This document shows, piece by piece, positions 36,747-46,004 of a stretch of DNA of 64,000 nucleotides. This DNA is from Mesorhizobium loti. GTDB taxonomy: Bacteria > Pseudomonadota > Alphaproteobacteria > Rhizobiales > Rhizobiaceae. A model generated the notes under the pieces. The model saw nothing but the letters and a program-made list of their open reading frames with translations, was not told the DNA's origin and made no database searches. The stretch lies in assembly GCF_002858745.1 (NCBI RefSeq), contig NZ_PJRO01000004.1:186001-250000 (forward strand), in the 5' to 3' direction. How positions within the stretch are numbered: position 1 is the first letter of the stretch; each line of letters opens with the position of its first letter. The translations under genes were made by a program, and so were the position numbers.

Positions 36747-36775
36747 CCGCCTCGGGGCGGAGTGGGTAGCGGATC

Positions 36776-38269
36776 ATGTTTGGTAAGAGAGGCGGTGACG
36801 ACGGTGGCCGGGCAATGCCGGAATTCCGGCAGCTTGCTCCTGCGCCGTCGGAAGTTGCGGTAGCGCCCCGCCCGTCTGCGCCGATCGCGCCGCAGCAGGC
36901 GCCGACATCGGCAGCCCCGCCGGCACGGCGGGCAATAGAAGCCCCTTCCATCGCTGCCGAAACCAAACGGGCTCCACGCGAGCGCAGCGAGAGCTACTAC
37001 GACACCAAGAGCCAGGTTTTCTCGGCGCTTATCGATACCATCGATTTGTCACAGCTGGCCAAACTCGATCCCGAAAGCGCGCGCGAGGAAATACGCGATA
37101 TCGTCAATGATATCATCGCGATTAAAAATTTCGCGATGTCGATCGCCGAGCAGGAAGACCTGCTCGAGGACATCTGCAACGATGTTCTGGGCTATGGTCC
37201 GCTCGAGCCGCTGCTGGCACGTGATGACATCGCCGATATCATGGTGAACGGCTCCCGCAATGTCTACATCGAAGTCAATGGACGGGTTGAGACGACTGGC
37301 ATCCGCTTCCGCGACAACCAGCAGCTCCTGAACATCTGCCAGCGCATCGTTTCCCAGGTCGGTCGCCGCGTGGATGAATCCTCACCCATATGCGATGCCC
37401 GTTTGCCGGATGGTTCACGCGTCAACGTCATCGCACCGCCGCTTGCGATCGATGGTACCGCATTGACCATCCGCAAATTCAAGAAGGACAAGCTCACCCT
37501 GGACCAGCTCGTCCGCTTCGGCGCGATTTCGCCGGAAGGTGCGGAAGTCCTCAAGATCATCGGCCGCGTTCGCTGCAATGTTGTGATTTCCGGTTCGACT
37601 GGTTCCGGCAAGACAACGCTGCTCAATTGCCTGACCAACTATGTCGACCGCGAAGAGCGGGTTATCACCTGCGAGGATTCGGCCGAATTGCAACTCCAGC
37701 AACCACATGTGGTGCGCCTGGAAACCCGTCCGCCCAATCTCGAAGGTGAGGGCGAGGTGACCATGCGCGATCTGGTCAAGAACTGCCTGCGCATGCGGCC
37801 GGACCGGATCATCGTCGGCGAGGTGCGCGGGCCGGAGGTCTTTGACCTCCTGCAGGCCATGAACACCGGTCACGACGGCTCGATGGGCACGATCCACTCC
37901 AACAGCCCACGCGAATGTTTGAACCGCATGGAATCCATGATTGCGATGGGCGGCTACTCACTGCCGCAGAAGACAGTTCGCGAAATCATCGTTGGTTCTG
38001 TGGATGTCATCATCCAGGCCGCACGCCTGCGTGACGGCTCGCGCCGCATCACCCACATCACCGAGGTGATCGGTATGGAGGGCGATGTGGTCATCACGCA
38101 GGACCTAGTCCTCTACAACATCAAAGGCGAAGACATGAACGGAAGGCTCGTCGGCGAGCATGTTTCGACCGGCATCGGTCGTCCGCATTTCTGGGACCGG
38201 GCCCGCTACTACGGCGAGGAGCAGCGTTTGGCGACCGCGCTCGAGGCAATGGAGAAGCGGGCCGAATGA
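36776..38269 (+). CDS. cpaF: Pilus assembly ATPase CpaF/TadA
   Basis: Hexameric secretion ATPase that powers pilus extension and retraction. 497 residues: Pro/Ala-rich N-terminus (residues 15-70), an N-terminal domain ([28 protein letters not shown]) and the motor. Walker A is GSTGSGKT (273-280). The Asp box [12 protein letters not shown], Walker-B-like [37 protein letters not shown] and the His box are present. Length and order match TadA. 29 bp after cpaE and 28 bp before tadB. Confidence 0.97.
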   Translation: MFGKRGGDDGGRAMPEFRQLAPAPSEVAVAPRPSAPIAPQQAPTSAAPPARRAIEAPSIAAETKRAPRERSESYYDTKSQVFSALIDTIDLSQLAKLDPESAREEIRDIVNDIIAIKNFAMSIAEQEDLLEDICNDVLGYGPLEPLLARDDIADIMVNGSRNVYIEVNGRVETTGIRFRDNQQLLNICQRIVSQVGRRVDESSPICDARLPDGSRVNVIAPPLAIDGTALTIRKFKKDKLTLDQLVRFGAISPEGAEVLKIIGRVRCNVVISGSTGSGKTTLLNCLTNYVDREERVITCEDSAELQLQQPHVVRLETRPPNLEGEGEVTMRDLVKNCLRMRPDRIIVGEVRGPEVFDLLQAMNTGHDGSMGTIHSNSPRECLNRMESMIAMGGYSLPQKTVREIIVGSVDVIIQAARLRDGSRRITHITEVIGMEGDVVITQDLVLYNIKGEDMNGRLVGEHVSTGIGRPHFWDRARYYGEEQRLATALEAMEKRAE

Positions 38270-38297
38270 GGGTATCAGAGTTGTAAGGAACCTGCCG

Positions 38298-39311
38298 ATG
38301 TTCGGTATCGACAGCACCGTTCTCATTTTCATTCTTCTGGCCGGCACGAGTGCTGCTGCAATCGCCTATGCGTTGCTGTTCAACCGCATGAGTGCCGAGA
38401 AACAGGTCGGCAAGCGTCTGGAAATCATCAAGGCCGCGGAGAGTGACCGGGCGGTGGTGAAGGCTGCCCGCGAAAAGATGAACGAGGCCGCAAAACGCCG
38501 CAAATCCGTGCAGGATACGCTGAAGGATCTCGACGAGAAGCAGAAGACAAGCACGCGTACCATCAAGAGCCCACCACTACGGGTCCAGATCCGCCAGGCA
38601 GGACTTACCATGACGATGGAGCGCTTCTACGTGTATTCCGCGGTTTGTGGCGTCGTGCTCAGTCTGCTGACTTTCATTGCCGGCGCACCACTCTTTGCGG
38701 TGCCGGCTGCGCTGCTGGTCGGCGGCCTCGGCCTGCCGCGCTGGTTTATCTCGTTTCGTCGCGCGCGCCGCGTCAAAGCATTTCTGAACGAATTCCCCAA
38801 TGCGCTGGACGTCATCGTACGCGCCGTAAAATCCGGCCTACCGCTCAACGATGGCATTCGCCTGATCGCAAATGAAGCGGCCGAGCCGGTCAAGAGTGAA
38901 TTCCGGCGCATCGTCGATGCCCAGCAGATGGGGCTGTCGATCCCGGACGCTGCCTCGCGCATGCCGGAGACCATGCCTTGCGCAGAGGCGGGCTTCTTCG
39001 GCATTGTCATCCAGATTCAGGCGCAGGCTGGCGGCAACCTGTCGGAGGCGCTCGGCAATCTGTCTCGGGTCTTGCGTGATCGCAAGAAGATGAAAGCCAA
39101 GGTCCAGGCTCTGTCGATGGAAGCCAAGGCTTCCGCCGTCATCATCGGCGCACTGCCGTTCATCGTTGCTTTTCTCGTCTATCTCACCAGCCCGAACTAT
39201 CTGATGCCGCTGTTCACCACCAGCACCGGTCATCTGGTGCTGGGTGTCTCCGCTGTCTGGATGTCATTTGGCATCCTTGTGATGCGGCGAATGATGAACA
39301 TCGAGGTTTGA
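38298..39311 (+). CDS. tadB: Pilus assembly membrane protein TadB
   Basis: Inner-membrane platform protein of the Tad machine (GspF-like). 337 residues with one N-terminal helix, a charged cytoplasmic stretch (KAAREKMNEAAKRRKSVQDTLKDLDEKQK), a helix pair near 110-150, the T2SF domain (FPNALDVIVRAVKSGLPLNDGIRLIANEA...IQAQAGGNLSEALGNLSRVLRDR) and two C-terminal helices. It pairs with TadC, whose gene starts 4 bp downstream. Confidence 0.95.
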   Translation: MFGIDSTVLIFILLAGTSAAAIAYALLFNRMSAEKQVGKRLEIIKAAESDRAVVKAAREKMNEAAKRRKSVQDTLKDLDEKQKTSTRTIKSPPLRVQIRQAGLTMTMERFYVYSAVCGVVLSLLTFIAGAPLFAVPAALLVGGLGLPRWFISFRRARRVKAFLNEFPNALDVIVRAVKSGLPLNDGIRLIANEAAEPVKSEFRRIVDAQQMGLSIPDAASRMPETMPCAEAGFFGIVIQIQAQAGGNLSEALGNLSRVLRDRKKMKAKVQALSMEAKASAVIIGALPFIVAFLVYLTSPNYLMPLFTTSTGHLVLGVSAVWMSFGILVMRRMMNIEV

Positions 39312-39315
39312 GACG

Positions 39316-40335
39316 ATGACCGGACAAACCATCAAAACGCTAACGGACCCGGCTTTCCTGATTGCCATCCTTGTAGCGATCGCCGTCTTCGCCACGGTAT
39401 TCACGCTTCTGCCCGCCTTCGCCCGCGATCCTCTCAAGACACGTATGAAGTCGGTGGCGCTGGAGCGCGACGAACTGCGCGCCAAACAGCGTGCCCGGCT
39501 GGCTGCGGAAGCGGACCGGCGCCGAAAGGGGCTGCGCGAGGAGCAGTCGATCGGCATGCGCAACATTGTTGATCGATTGGATCTCAAACGTGCCTTGGCC
39601 GATGAGAGCACGCTGCAGAAACTCAAGATGGCAGGCTTTCGCGGGCAGAACCCGCTTACCAAGTTCCTGTTCTTTCGGCTTATTCTGCCATTCGCCGGGT
39701 TGATCTTGGCCGTCTTCTACGTCTTCGTGCTTGGCAGCCTTGGTGAACAACCATTTCTGGTCAAGTTGTTCGTCTGCATCGTTGGCGCCTATGTCGGGTT
39801 CTACATCCCGGTCCTCTACGTTTCCAATCGCGCCAGCAAGCGCAAGAAATCCATCCAGAAAGCCTGGCCTGACGCGCTCGACTTGATGTTGATCTGTGTG
39901 GAATCCGGCATGTCTGTCGAGGCCGCGATGCATAAGGTTGCGGACGAGATCGGCACGCAATCATCAGAACTGGCTGAGGAATTCGTGCTTACCAACGCGG
40001 AGCTCTCCTATCTGCAGGAACGCCGTCAGGCCTACGAGAACCTTGCCGGCCGCACCGGGTTGGAAACGGTGAAGTCGGTTTCCCAGGCACTTATCCAGGC
40101 CGAGCGCTACGGCACGCCTGTTGCTCAGGCGCTGCGCGTGCTGGCGGCGGAAAGCCGTGACATGCGTATGAATGAAGCGGAGAAACGTGCGGCTGCCTTG
40201 CCACCGAAGCTGACCGTGCCGATGATCCTCTTCTTCTTGCCAGTACTGTTCGCGATCATCCTCGGCCCAGCCGGTATAACCGTCAGCCAGCGCGGCATCT
40301 TCGGTGACAAGCAACCGTCGAGTGAACAGCAGTAG
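39316..40335 (+). CDS. tadC: Pilus assembly membrane protein TadC
   Basis: Second GspF-like platform protein. 339 residues: N-terminal helix (AFLIAILVAIAVFATVFTLLPAFA), charged segment, two helices (FLFFRLILPFAGLILAVFYVFVLG, LVKLFVCIVGAYVGFYIPVLYV), T2SF domain (WPDALDLMLICVESGMSVEAAMHKVADEIG...AERYGTPVAQALRVLAAESRDMR) and a C-terminal helix. It is 4 bp after tadB, the last plus-strand gene of the locus, and is convergent with tadD. Confidence 0.95.
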   Translation: MTGQTIKTLTDPAFLIAILVAIAVFATVFTLLPAFARDPLKTRMKSVALERDELRAKQRARLAAEADRRRKGLREEQSIGMRNIVDRLDLKRALADESTLQKLKMAGFRGQNPLTKFLFFRLILPFAGLILAVFYVFVLGSLGEQPFLVKLFVCIVGAYVGFYIPVLYVSNRASKRKKSIQKAWPDALDLMLICVESGMSVEAAMHKVADEIGTQSSELAEEFVLTNAELSYLQERRQAYENLAGRTGLETVKSVSQALIQAERYGTPVAQALRVLAAESRDMRMNEAEKRAAALPPKLTVPMILFFLPVLFAIILGPAGITVSQRGIFGDKQPSSEQQ

Positions 40336-40427
40336 CACAGTGTTCAGAAGGCCGTTTCAAAACGGATTTAACCACGCAGCAGTACCCGCGCAGTTTTCCA
40401 ATCGGTTCCCAAAAGTTGTGAAAGCGG

Positions 40428-41264
40428 TTAGTTGACGGCAGCCGCGGCCTGCTTTTTTCCCTTGTCCTGTGCCTTCAGCTGGCTCCAGGCATTCTGCTGG
40501 GAGAGCATCTGGCGCAAATAGGCAACGTTGGCCTGCGCCTGTTCAGGTGACAACTCCTGAGAGGCGATCTTTTCCGCCTCGTCGAAACGGCCTTGAAGGC
40601 CTACAGCCAGTGCCAGGTTCTGCCGCACGCGGCTGTCGGCATTCGGCTGCGAACCGGCCGAACGAAGATATGTTTCCGCCGTACGCAGATCGCCCTCCAG
40701 CAGATAGGACATGCCGAGATTGGACAGGATCGTCGGTTCGTTCGGCTTCAGGTCTTGCGCCTTGCGGTAGAGTTGCCGGGCTTCGTCGCGTTGACCCAGT
40801 TGATCAAGAATGGCGCCTTCAGCGGAGACGAGTTTCCAGTCTGGATATTCCGGCGTCTGCGCGCGCCGCACGGCGTCGAGCGCTGGCTCGAACTGGCCGT
40901 TTGCAGCGAGCGCCTTGCCATAGGCAGCGAGCACATCACGGTCCTTCGGATAGGCGATGGCGAGCTTGCGCATCACCGCCAGAGACTGGTCGGCATCGCC
41001 ATTCATCTGCAGCACGATGGCGTATTTCAGTGCGATGTTCTTGTCGCTGGGATTGCGTGCGTAGGATTCTCCGAGCCGGCCGGTGGCATCGCGCAGTTCG
41101 CTGGATGACATCAGTTCCACCGGCTTGCCACTGCTCCGCCCGATCGAGCCAGTCGACATGCGGTCAGTCGTTCCGCAGCCGGCAACGCCCGCCGCAAGCA
41201 AGGTCAGAAACGTCACGGTCAACAACCGCTTGCCTGTCCTGCGGGCGGGGAGGGTGATGGGCAT
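40428..41264 (-). CDS. tadD: TPR lipoprotein TadD
   Basis: 278-residue lipoprotein: signal peptide with lipobox TLLAAGVAGC, then TPR repeats from about residue 70 (IALKYAIVLQMNGDADQSLAVMRKLAIAYPKDRDVLAAYGKALAANGQFEPALDAVRRA). Family members act as pilotins or scaffolds in Tad pilus assembly. The start at 41264 gives the signal peptide; the longer frame to 41420 crosses the divergent aminopeptidase promoter. It lies opposite to the rest of the locus and 92 bp from tadC. Confidence 0.9.
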   Translation of the reverse strand: MPITLPARRTGKRLLTVTFLTLLAAGVAGCGTTDRMSTGSIGRSSGKPVELMSSSELRDATGRLGESYARNPSDKNIALKYAIVLQMNGDADQSLAVMRKLAIAYPKDRDVLAAYGKALAANGQFEPALDAVRRAQTPEYPDWKLVSAEGAILDQLGQRDEARQLYRKAQDLKPNEPTILSNLGMSYLLEGDLRTAETYLRSAGSQPNADSRVRQNLALAVGLQGRFDEAEKIASQELSPEQAQANVAYLRQMLSQQNAWSQLKAQDKGKKQAAAAVN

Positions 41265-41335
41265 GGGGGCGGGCTCCATTCTTCCGGGGGCCGTGCGCCG
41301 GCCGTCTTCCCTAGCCGAGAAATATTCTGTTAACC

Positions 41336-41350
41336 CTAACGGATGGTTAA
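41336..41350 (-). promoter_or_regulatory. CtrA-like site between tadD and the aminopeptidase gene
   Basis: CTAA-N7-TTAA, one mismatch from TTAA-N7-TTAA, in the divergent spacer, 72 nt upstream of tadD. The first nine bases, CTAACGGAT, are shared with the CtrA-like site upstream of dnaA. Weak alone. Confidence 0.3.
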
Positions 41351-41385
41351 GAGCGCCGAGTCGCAGGCGCTGTCGGAGCTTGCAA

Positions 41386-42744
41386 ATGCCGGTTGAACTC
41401 GTCGCAAAGAAACCTCGCAAGGCACTGGCAGTTCATCTCGTTCGAAAGGACGGGCTGGATGCGGCCAATTTGCCGCCTGAGGCCCTCGCCTGGGCCAAGG
41501 CCAACGGTTTTTCAGGCGAAGCGGGACGCACGCTTGTGTTGCCCGGAAAGGATGGCGAAATCGATGGCGCGCTGTTCGGCACAGGCGAGGGCGCGCTACA
41601 GGCCGGTTCGCTCGCCAAGGCGCTGCCGGCTGGCGATTGGCATTTCGCCGAAACGCCCGCTGATCCGGAACTTTCCGCCCTGGCGCTGGTCCTTGGCGGT
41701 TACGCCTTCACCCGTTACGGCAAGAAACCCACCAAGGCGTTGCGTTTCGTATTGCCGGCCGGTGTTGACGCAGATCGTGTCGGCCGCGTTGCCGAAGGTG
41801 TCTTTCTGGTGCGCGACCTTGTCAACACGCCGACCAGCGACATGGGGCCGGAAGCGCTGGAAAAGGCTGTCCGCGTGCTGGCCAACCGCCACAAGGCGAG
41901 TATCTCCGTCATCAAGGGTGACGACCTCATCAAAAAGAATTTCCCGATGATTCATGCCGTCGGTCGCGCGTCGGCAGACGCACCACGCCTTATCGATCTG
42001 ACCTGGGGACCGAAAAACGCACCGAAAGTAACGCTGGTCGGCAAGGGCGTATGCTTCGACACCGGCGGACTCGATATCAAGCCGTCGGCTTCGATGCTTC
42101 TGATGAAGAAGGATATGGGCGGCGCGGCCAATGTGCTCGGCCTTGCGTCGATGATCATGGCAGCCAACCTGAAGGTCAGGCTGCGCGTGTTGATCCCGGC
42201 GGTCGAGAATTCCATCTCGGCCAATGCCTTTCGCCCGGGTGATGTGCTGACCAGTCGCAAGGGCATCACCGTCGAGATCGGCAACACCGATGCCGAAGGC
42301 CGCCTGGTGCTGGCCGATGCGCTGGCATTGGCGGACGACGAGCAGCCGCAGCTGCTGGTGGACATGGCGACGCTGACTGGTGCCGCGCGTGTCGCCCTGG
42401 GACCTGACCTGCCGCCGTTCTACACCGATGATGATTCTCTGGCTGCTGAACTCTCGGCCGCTGCGGTCGCGATAGAGGACCCGCTATGGCGCATGCCGCT
42501 ATGGAAACCGTATGACGCCAAGCTTTCGTCCAAGATCGCTGACATGAACAACGTCACCGCCGACAGTTTCGCCGGCTCGATCACGGCGGCGCTGTTCCTC
42601 AAGCGCTTTGTCGAGAAGAGCCAGAGCTGGGCGCATTTCGACATCTTCGCCTGGAACCCCGCCGAGCGCCCTTATGGTCCGGCCGGTGGCGAGGCACAGG
42701 CTATTCGCGCGTTGGAACGGGTTATCTCCAGTCGCTTCGGCTGA
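41386..42744 (+). CDS. Leucyl aminopeptidase family protein (M17)
   Basis: 452-residue metallo-aminopeptidase. The catalytic C-terminal domain has GKGVCFDTGGLDIKP (metal-binding lysine and aspartate), MKKDMGGAANVLGLA and the M17 signature NTDAEGRLVLADALAL, then DMATLTGAARVALGPDLPPFYTDDD. The N-terminal domain is shorter than in E. coli PepA (503 residues). The start at 41386 gives MPVELVAKKPRKALAVHLV; the frame upstream overlaps tadD and is a shadow. The MarR-like and NlpC/P60 genes follow on the same strand, a neighbourhood I recall from other rhizobia. Confidence 0.92.
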   Translation: MPVELVAKKPRKALAVHLVRKDGLDAANLPPEALAWAKANGFSGEAGRTLVLPGKDGEIDGALFGTGEGALQAGSLAKALPAGDWHFAETPADPELSALALVLGGYAFTRYGKKPTKALRFVLPAGVDADRVGRVAEGVFLVRDLVNTPTSDMGPEALEKAVRVLANRHKASISVIKGDDLIKKNFPMIHAVGRASADAPRLIDLTWGPKNAPKVTLVGKGVCFDTGGLDIKPSASMLLMKKDMGGAANVLGLASMIMAANLKVRLRVLIPAVENSISANAFRPGDVLTSRKGITVEIGNTDAEGRLVLADALALADDEQPQLLVDMATLTGAARVALGPDLPPFYTDDDSLAAELSAAAVAIEDPLWRMPLWKPYDAKLSSKIADMNNVTADSFAGSITAALFLKRFVEKSQSWAHFDIFAWNPAERPYGPAGGEAQAIRALERVISSRFG

Positions 42745-42792
42745 GGTCACCACTGAAACGGATGCGAAACGATTTTCCGCCATGCTGGACGG

Positions 42793-43143
42793 ATGTCGAT
42801 CGCTCTGCGTCCCAGTCAGGCCTTGCGACTGTGGCAGCAAGTCATGCTCTCGCAGGTGCGCGGCGACGCTCCCGATCTCACTGCGCGGCAGCTGGCGATC
42901 CTGCTCACCATCTATCTCGACCCGCCACCGCACACGGTTCGAGGCCTGGCCATCCGGCTCGATGTTACCAAACCGGTCATCACCCGTGCATTGGACACGA
43001 TGGGCGCGCTCAAGCTGGTGTCGCGGCACCGCGACGAACTCGACAAACGCAACGTGCTGGTCAAGCGCACTGTCGAGGGTGCGCTCTATGTTGAGCGGCT
43101 CGGCGATGATATCATTGCCAAAGCTCACGATTTACCGCTCTGA
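42793..43143 (+). CDS. MarR-like winged-helix regulator
   Basis: 116 residues. MSIALRPSQALRLWQQVMLSQVRGDAPDLTARQLAILLTIYLDPPPHTVRGLAIRLDVTKPVITRALDTMGALKLVSRHRDELDKRNVLVKRTVEGA is a compact MarR-type fold: helices, recognition helix VTKPVITRALDTM, wing around RDELDKRN. It lacks the long C-terminal dimer helices of full MarR. It lies 48 bp after the aminopeptidase and 24 bp before the NlpC/P60 gene, so it may control both. Ligand unknown. Confidence 0.85.
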   Translation: MSIALRPSQALRLWQQVMLSQVRGDAPDLTARQLAILLTIYLDPPPHTVRGLAIRLDVTKPVITRALDTMGALKLVSRHRDELDKRNVLVKRTVEGALYVERLGDDIIAKAHDLPL

Positions 43144-43167
43144 TTTCCAAACAAGCGAGTTGATGCT

Positions 43168-44028
43168 TTGACCGCCCATGATGCCCGCCTGCATGCTTTC
43201 CGCACCGACCTTGCCGACATCCGCCTGAAAGGCGAGGTGACGGCCGAACGTTTCGTCACTGGCCGGCCGGCGCGCATAGCGACATCTGTCGTCGATCTGC
43301 GCCGCGCGCCACGCCCCGATTCCGGTATCGACACGCAGTTTCTGTCTGGTGACCACGTCCTGGTGTTCGACGAAGCCGACGGCTGGGCCTGGGTTCAGGG
43401 CGAACGCGACGGCTATGTCGGCTATGTCCTGGTTACGGAACTGCACACCGGCACGGTGGCGCCCACTCATATTGTCTCGGTACCGCGCACGTTCGTTTAT
43501 CCGGGGCCGGACCTGCGCTTTCCGCGCAGTGGGCAATTGTCGATGGGGTCGACCGTCGTGGTCACCGGCACCGCCGAGACGCGTGGCACCCACTATGCAG
43601 TGCTGCCGTCAGACGAGACGATCATCGCCGGCCATCTGCGGCCGATTGGCGAACACGCGGCAGACTATGTCTCGGTCGCCGAAACGCTCCTCGGCACGCC
43701 GTATCTGTGGGGTGGTGCTTCCGGTTTCGGCATCGACTGTTCCGGTCTTGTGCAGCTTTCAATGCGCATGGCCGGTCGCGACGTACTCCGCGATACCGAC
43801 ATGCAGGTCTCGTCGCTGGGTAAGCTTCTCGACATCGGTGCCGATTATTCCGGTCTGCAGCGCGGCGACCTGGTGTTCTGGAAGGGCCATGTCGCGGTCA
43901 TGACCGACAGCGGGATGATGATCCATGCCAATGGTCACACCATGACCGTGGCGCGGGAAGGCTTGAAGGATGCCGTTGCGCGTATCGGTTATCTCTATGG
44001 TGGGCCAACAGCTTTTCGCCGGCCTTAG
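43168..44028 (+). CDS. NlpC/P60 cell-wall peptidase with SH3 domain (C40)
   Basis: 286 residues. N-terminal SH3-like segments (ATSVVDLRRAPRPDSGIDTQFLSGD...GYVGYVLVTEL and RSGQLSMGSTVVVTGTAETRG) precede a C-terminal NlpC/P60 domain. The catalytic Cys lies in GFGIDCSGLVQLSM, the His in WKGHVAVMTDSG and the third residue in MMIHANGHT. It probably cleaves gamma-D-Glu-diamino acid links in peptidoglycan peptides. No signal peptide is seen, so it may recycle muropeptides in the cytoplasm. It starts with TTG at 43168; no in-frame ATG fits. Confidence 0.88.
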   Translation: MTAHDARLHAFRTDLADIRLKGEVTAERFVTGRPARIATSVVDLRRAPRPDSGIDTQFLSGDHVLVFDEADGWAWVQGERDGYVGYVLVTELHTGTVAPTHIVSVPRTFVYPGPDLRFPRSGQLSMGSTVVVTGTAETRGTHYAVLPSDETIIAGHLRPIGEHAADYVSVAETLLGTPYLWGGASGFGIDCSGLVQLSMRMAGRDVLRDTDMQVSSLGKLLDIGADYSGLQRGDLVFWKGHVAVMTDSGMMIHANGHTMTVAREGLKDAVARIGYLYGGPTAFRRP

Positions 44029-44038
44029 CCCTGGCGTC

Positions 44039-44467
44039 TCAGAGGTCGCCGGACCATTTCACGGGCATCCACCGGGTATTGCGACGGGCGATACGCTCGT
44101 CGCGGTTTTCCGCATCATAGACCGTGAGCAGCGGTTCTCGCGTGAATTTCTTGCACTCGTTCAGCGCGTTGACGATGACGATGGCCCGTTGCTCGGTGCT
44201 GTCGGTGGTTACTGCCGCGACATAGACGCCGCAGTCGCGGCAGACCAGATATTCGGCGGTTTTCAGGCCGAAAGCATAGCGTGAAAGCAGATTTTCGTTC
44301 TCCACACGGACGGTCAGCAGGCCGTTCGCGTCGGCAGCCGCGAGTGAGCCGTGCTTGCGGCAGAATGAACACTGGCAGGCCCGGATCTCGATTTCGCCGG
44401 GGCTGATTGCGGTCTCGAGCGCCAGCCGGATATTGCCGCAATGGCATCCGCCTTCATACATGGTCAT
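44039..44467 (-). CDS. GFA/CENP-V-family zinc protein
   Basis: 142 residues. The zinc-binding cysteines are visible as GGCHCGNIR, CQCSFCRKHG and CRDCGVY, the glutathione-dependent formaldehyde-activating (Gfa) fold. The function of most family members is unknown. GGGGAGACAGCG precedes ATG 44467; an ATG 6 nt further in is an alternative. It is convergent with the NlpC/P60 gene, 11 bp apart. It shares strand with moaB but lies 75 bp downstream of its stop. Confidence 0.88.
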   Translation of the reverse strand: MTMYEGGCHCGNIRLALETAISPGEIEIRACQCSFCRKHGSLAAADANGLLTVRVENENLLSRYAFGLKTAEYLVCRDCGVYVAAVTTDSTEQRAIVIVNALNECKKFTREPLLTVYDAENRDERIARRNTRWMPVKWSGDL

Positions 44468-44542
44468 CGCTGTCTCCCCTCGCGCAGAACATCATGACCG
44501 GCTTGTAAACGGAGGCGAAAGCTCGCCCGGCCTCGGTAGGGC

Positions 44543-45085
44543 CTATTTGCCGCCGCGTCGCAGGTGCTCGTCCAGCCTGGGCATGATTTCCACAAAATTG
44601 CAGGGCATGTGCCGGTAGTCGAACTGGGCTTTCAGGATGCCTTCCCAGGCATCTTTGCACGCGCCGGGTGACCCCGGCAGCACGAATACGAAGGTTGCGT
44701 TGACGACGCCGCCTGTTGCCCGGCTCTGGATGGTTGAAGTGCCGATCTTGTCATAGGAGATGCGGTGGAAGACCTCCGAGAAGCCGTCCATGCGCTTTTC
44801 AAAGATCGGTTCGAGTGCTTCAGGCGTTACATCACGGCCGGTGAAGCCTGTGCCACCGGTGGTAATGACGGCATCGATGCCTTCATCCTTCGACCAGGCC
44901 AGAACTTTGTCGCGGATCTTGTCGCGATCGTCGGTGACGATGTCGCGAGCGGCCAGGATATGCCCGGCCGCTTCGATGCGGTCGGCCAGGGTCTGGCCGG
45001 ATTTGTCGTCCGCAAGGCTGCGTGTGTCGGAAACGGTCAGCACCGCAATGCGAACAGGGATGAAAGGACGAGCTGTATCAGACAT
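44543..45085 (-). CDS. moaB: Molybdenum cofactor biosynthesis protein B
   Basis: 180-residue MoaB/Mog-fold protein. FIPVRIAVLTVSDTRSLADDKSGQTLADRI, DVITTGGTGFTGRDVTPEAL and the NATFVFVLPGSPGACKDAW segment match the molybdopterin-adenylyltransferase fold. In some bacteria MoaB is a duplicate of Mog. The start at 45085 (MSDTARPFIPV) lies 8 bp inside the end of ispE, so translation is probably coupled. No other moa gene is in the window. Confidence 0.92.
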   Translation of the reverse strand: MSDTARPFIPVRIAVLTVSDTRSLADDKSGQTLADRIEAAGHILAARDIVTDDRDKIRDKVLAWSKDEGIDAVITTGGTGFTGRDVTPEALEPIFEKRMDGFSEVFHRISYDKIGTSTIQSRATGGVVNATFVFVLPGSPGACKDAWEGILKAQFDYRHMPCNFVEIMPRLDEHLRRGGK

Positions 45086-46004
45086 ACCGATCTTCAGAAG
45101 CCTCGGATGGCATGGAGCGTGTCGCGGCGACAAACCAGTCCGGGTGCCGCGAGCGGATGCTGGCTGCGGCACGTTTGGCGACGTTGCCGGTTTCGAACAG
45201 GCCGAAACAGGTGGCGCCTGAACCAGACATGCGGACAAAGGCTGCGTCTGCCTGCAGCAGCGAAGCCTTGGCCTTTCCGATCAGCGGTGCGATCGTCTCG
45301 GCTGCAGTTTCGAGATCGTTGCGTGTCGCCTCGAGCCAGCCGCGCAGGCTGTGAAAGTCGATGGTCTTCGGCAACGGCGGCAGGGCTTCGTTATCACGGT
45401 TGGCAAGCGACCTGAAGACATCGGCGGTGGTGACCGCGACACCCGGATTGACCAGGACCAGCCCTAACGCAGGGAATTCAGCCACGGTCGAAATCGTCTC
45501 GCCCGCGCCACGGGCAAGGAGCGGCTGTGCCTTAAGGCACATCGGCAAGTCGGCGCCAAGCGAAAAGCCGATCCGCGTCAATTGCGCCTCGTCGATGTCC
45601 AGCTTCCAGGTCGAGGCAAGCGCACGCAGTGCGGCCGCTGCATCGCTCGATCCGCCGCCGATACCAGAGGCTACCGGCAGGTTCTTTTCGAGCGAAATCG
45701 CCACCGTTGGTGCGTTTTCCGCGCCGACGTGATGGCGCAATGCGTCGCGTGCCTTGAGGACCATGTTGGTTTCGTCGGTTGGCACCAGGCCGGCGAAGCG
45801 GCCTGAAATGCTGAAACGATCCTCATCCGCCCGGTGTGTTTCCATACGATCCCCGAAGCGGGTGAACACGGCGAGGCTTTCGATGCTGTGAAAGCCGTCG
45901 GCACGCCGGCCGGTAACATGGAGTGCAAGGTTGATCTTCGCAGGCGCCAGGCGGGCGTCCACGGTATTGTCTGCAGACGCGGGGTCGAGTGCCGAGGTGC
46001 TCAA
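45078..46004 (-). CDS. ispE: 4-diphosphocytidyl-2-C-methyl-D-erythritol kinase
   Basis: GHMP kinase of the MEP isoprenoid pathway. 308 residues: ARLAPAKINLALHVTGRRADGFHSIESL at the start, the ATP loop LPVASGIGGGSSDAAAALRAL, and the C-terminal MSGSGATCFGLF. It supplies precursors for the polyprenyl synthase encoded at 48.4 kb. Its TTG start overlaps the stop of the preceding 61-residue gene (TTGA); a GTG at 45962 is the alternative. Confidence 0.94.
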   Translation of the reverse strand: MSTSALDPASADNTVDARLAPAKINLALHVTGRRADGFHSIESLAVFTRFGDRMETHRADEDRFSISGRFAGLVPTDETNMVLKARDALRHHVGAENAPTVAISLEKNLPVASGIGGGSSDAAAALRALASTWKLDIDEAQLTRIGFSLGADLPMCLKAQPLLARGAGETISTVAEFPALGLVLVNPGVAVTTADVFRSLANRDNEALPPLPKTIDFHSLRGWLEATRNDLETAAETIAPLIGKAKASLLQADAAFVRMSGSGATCFGLFETGNVAKRAAASIRSRHPDWFVAATRSMPSEASEDRYV

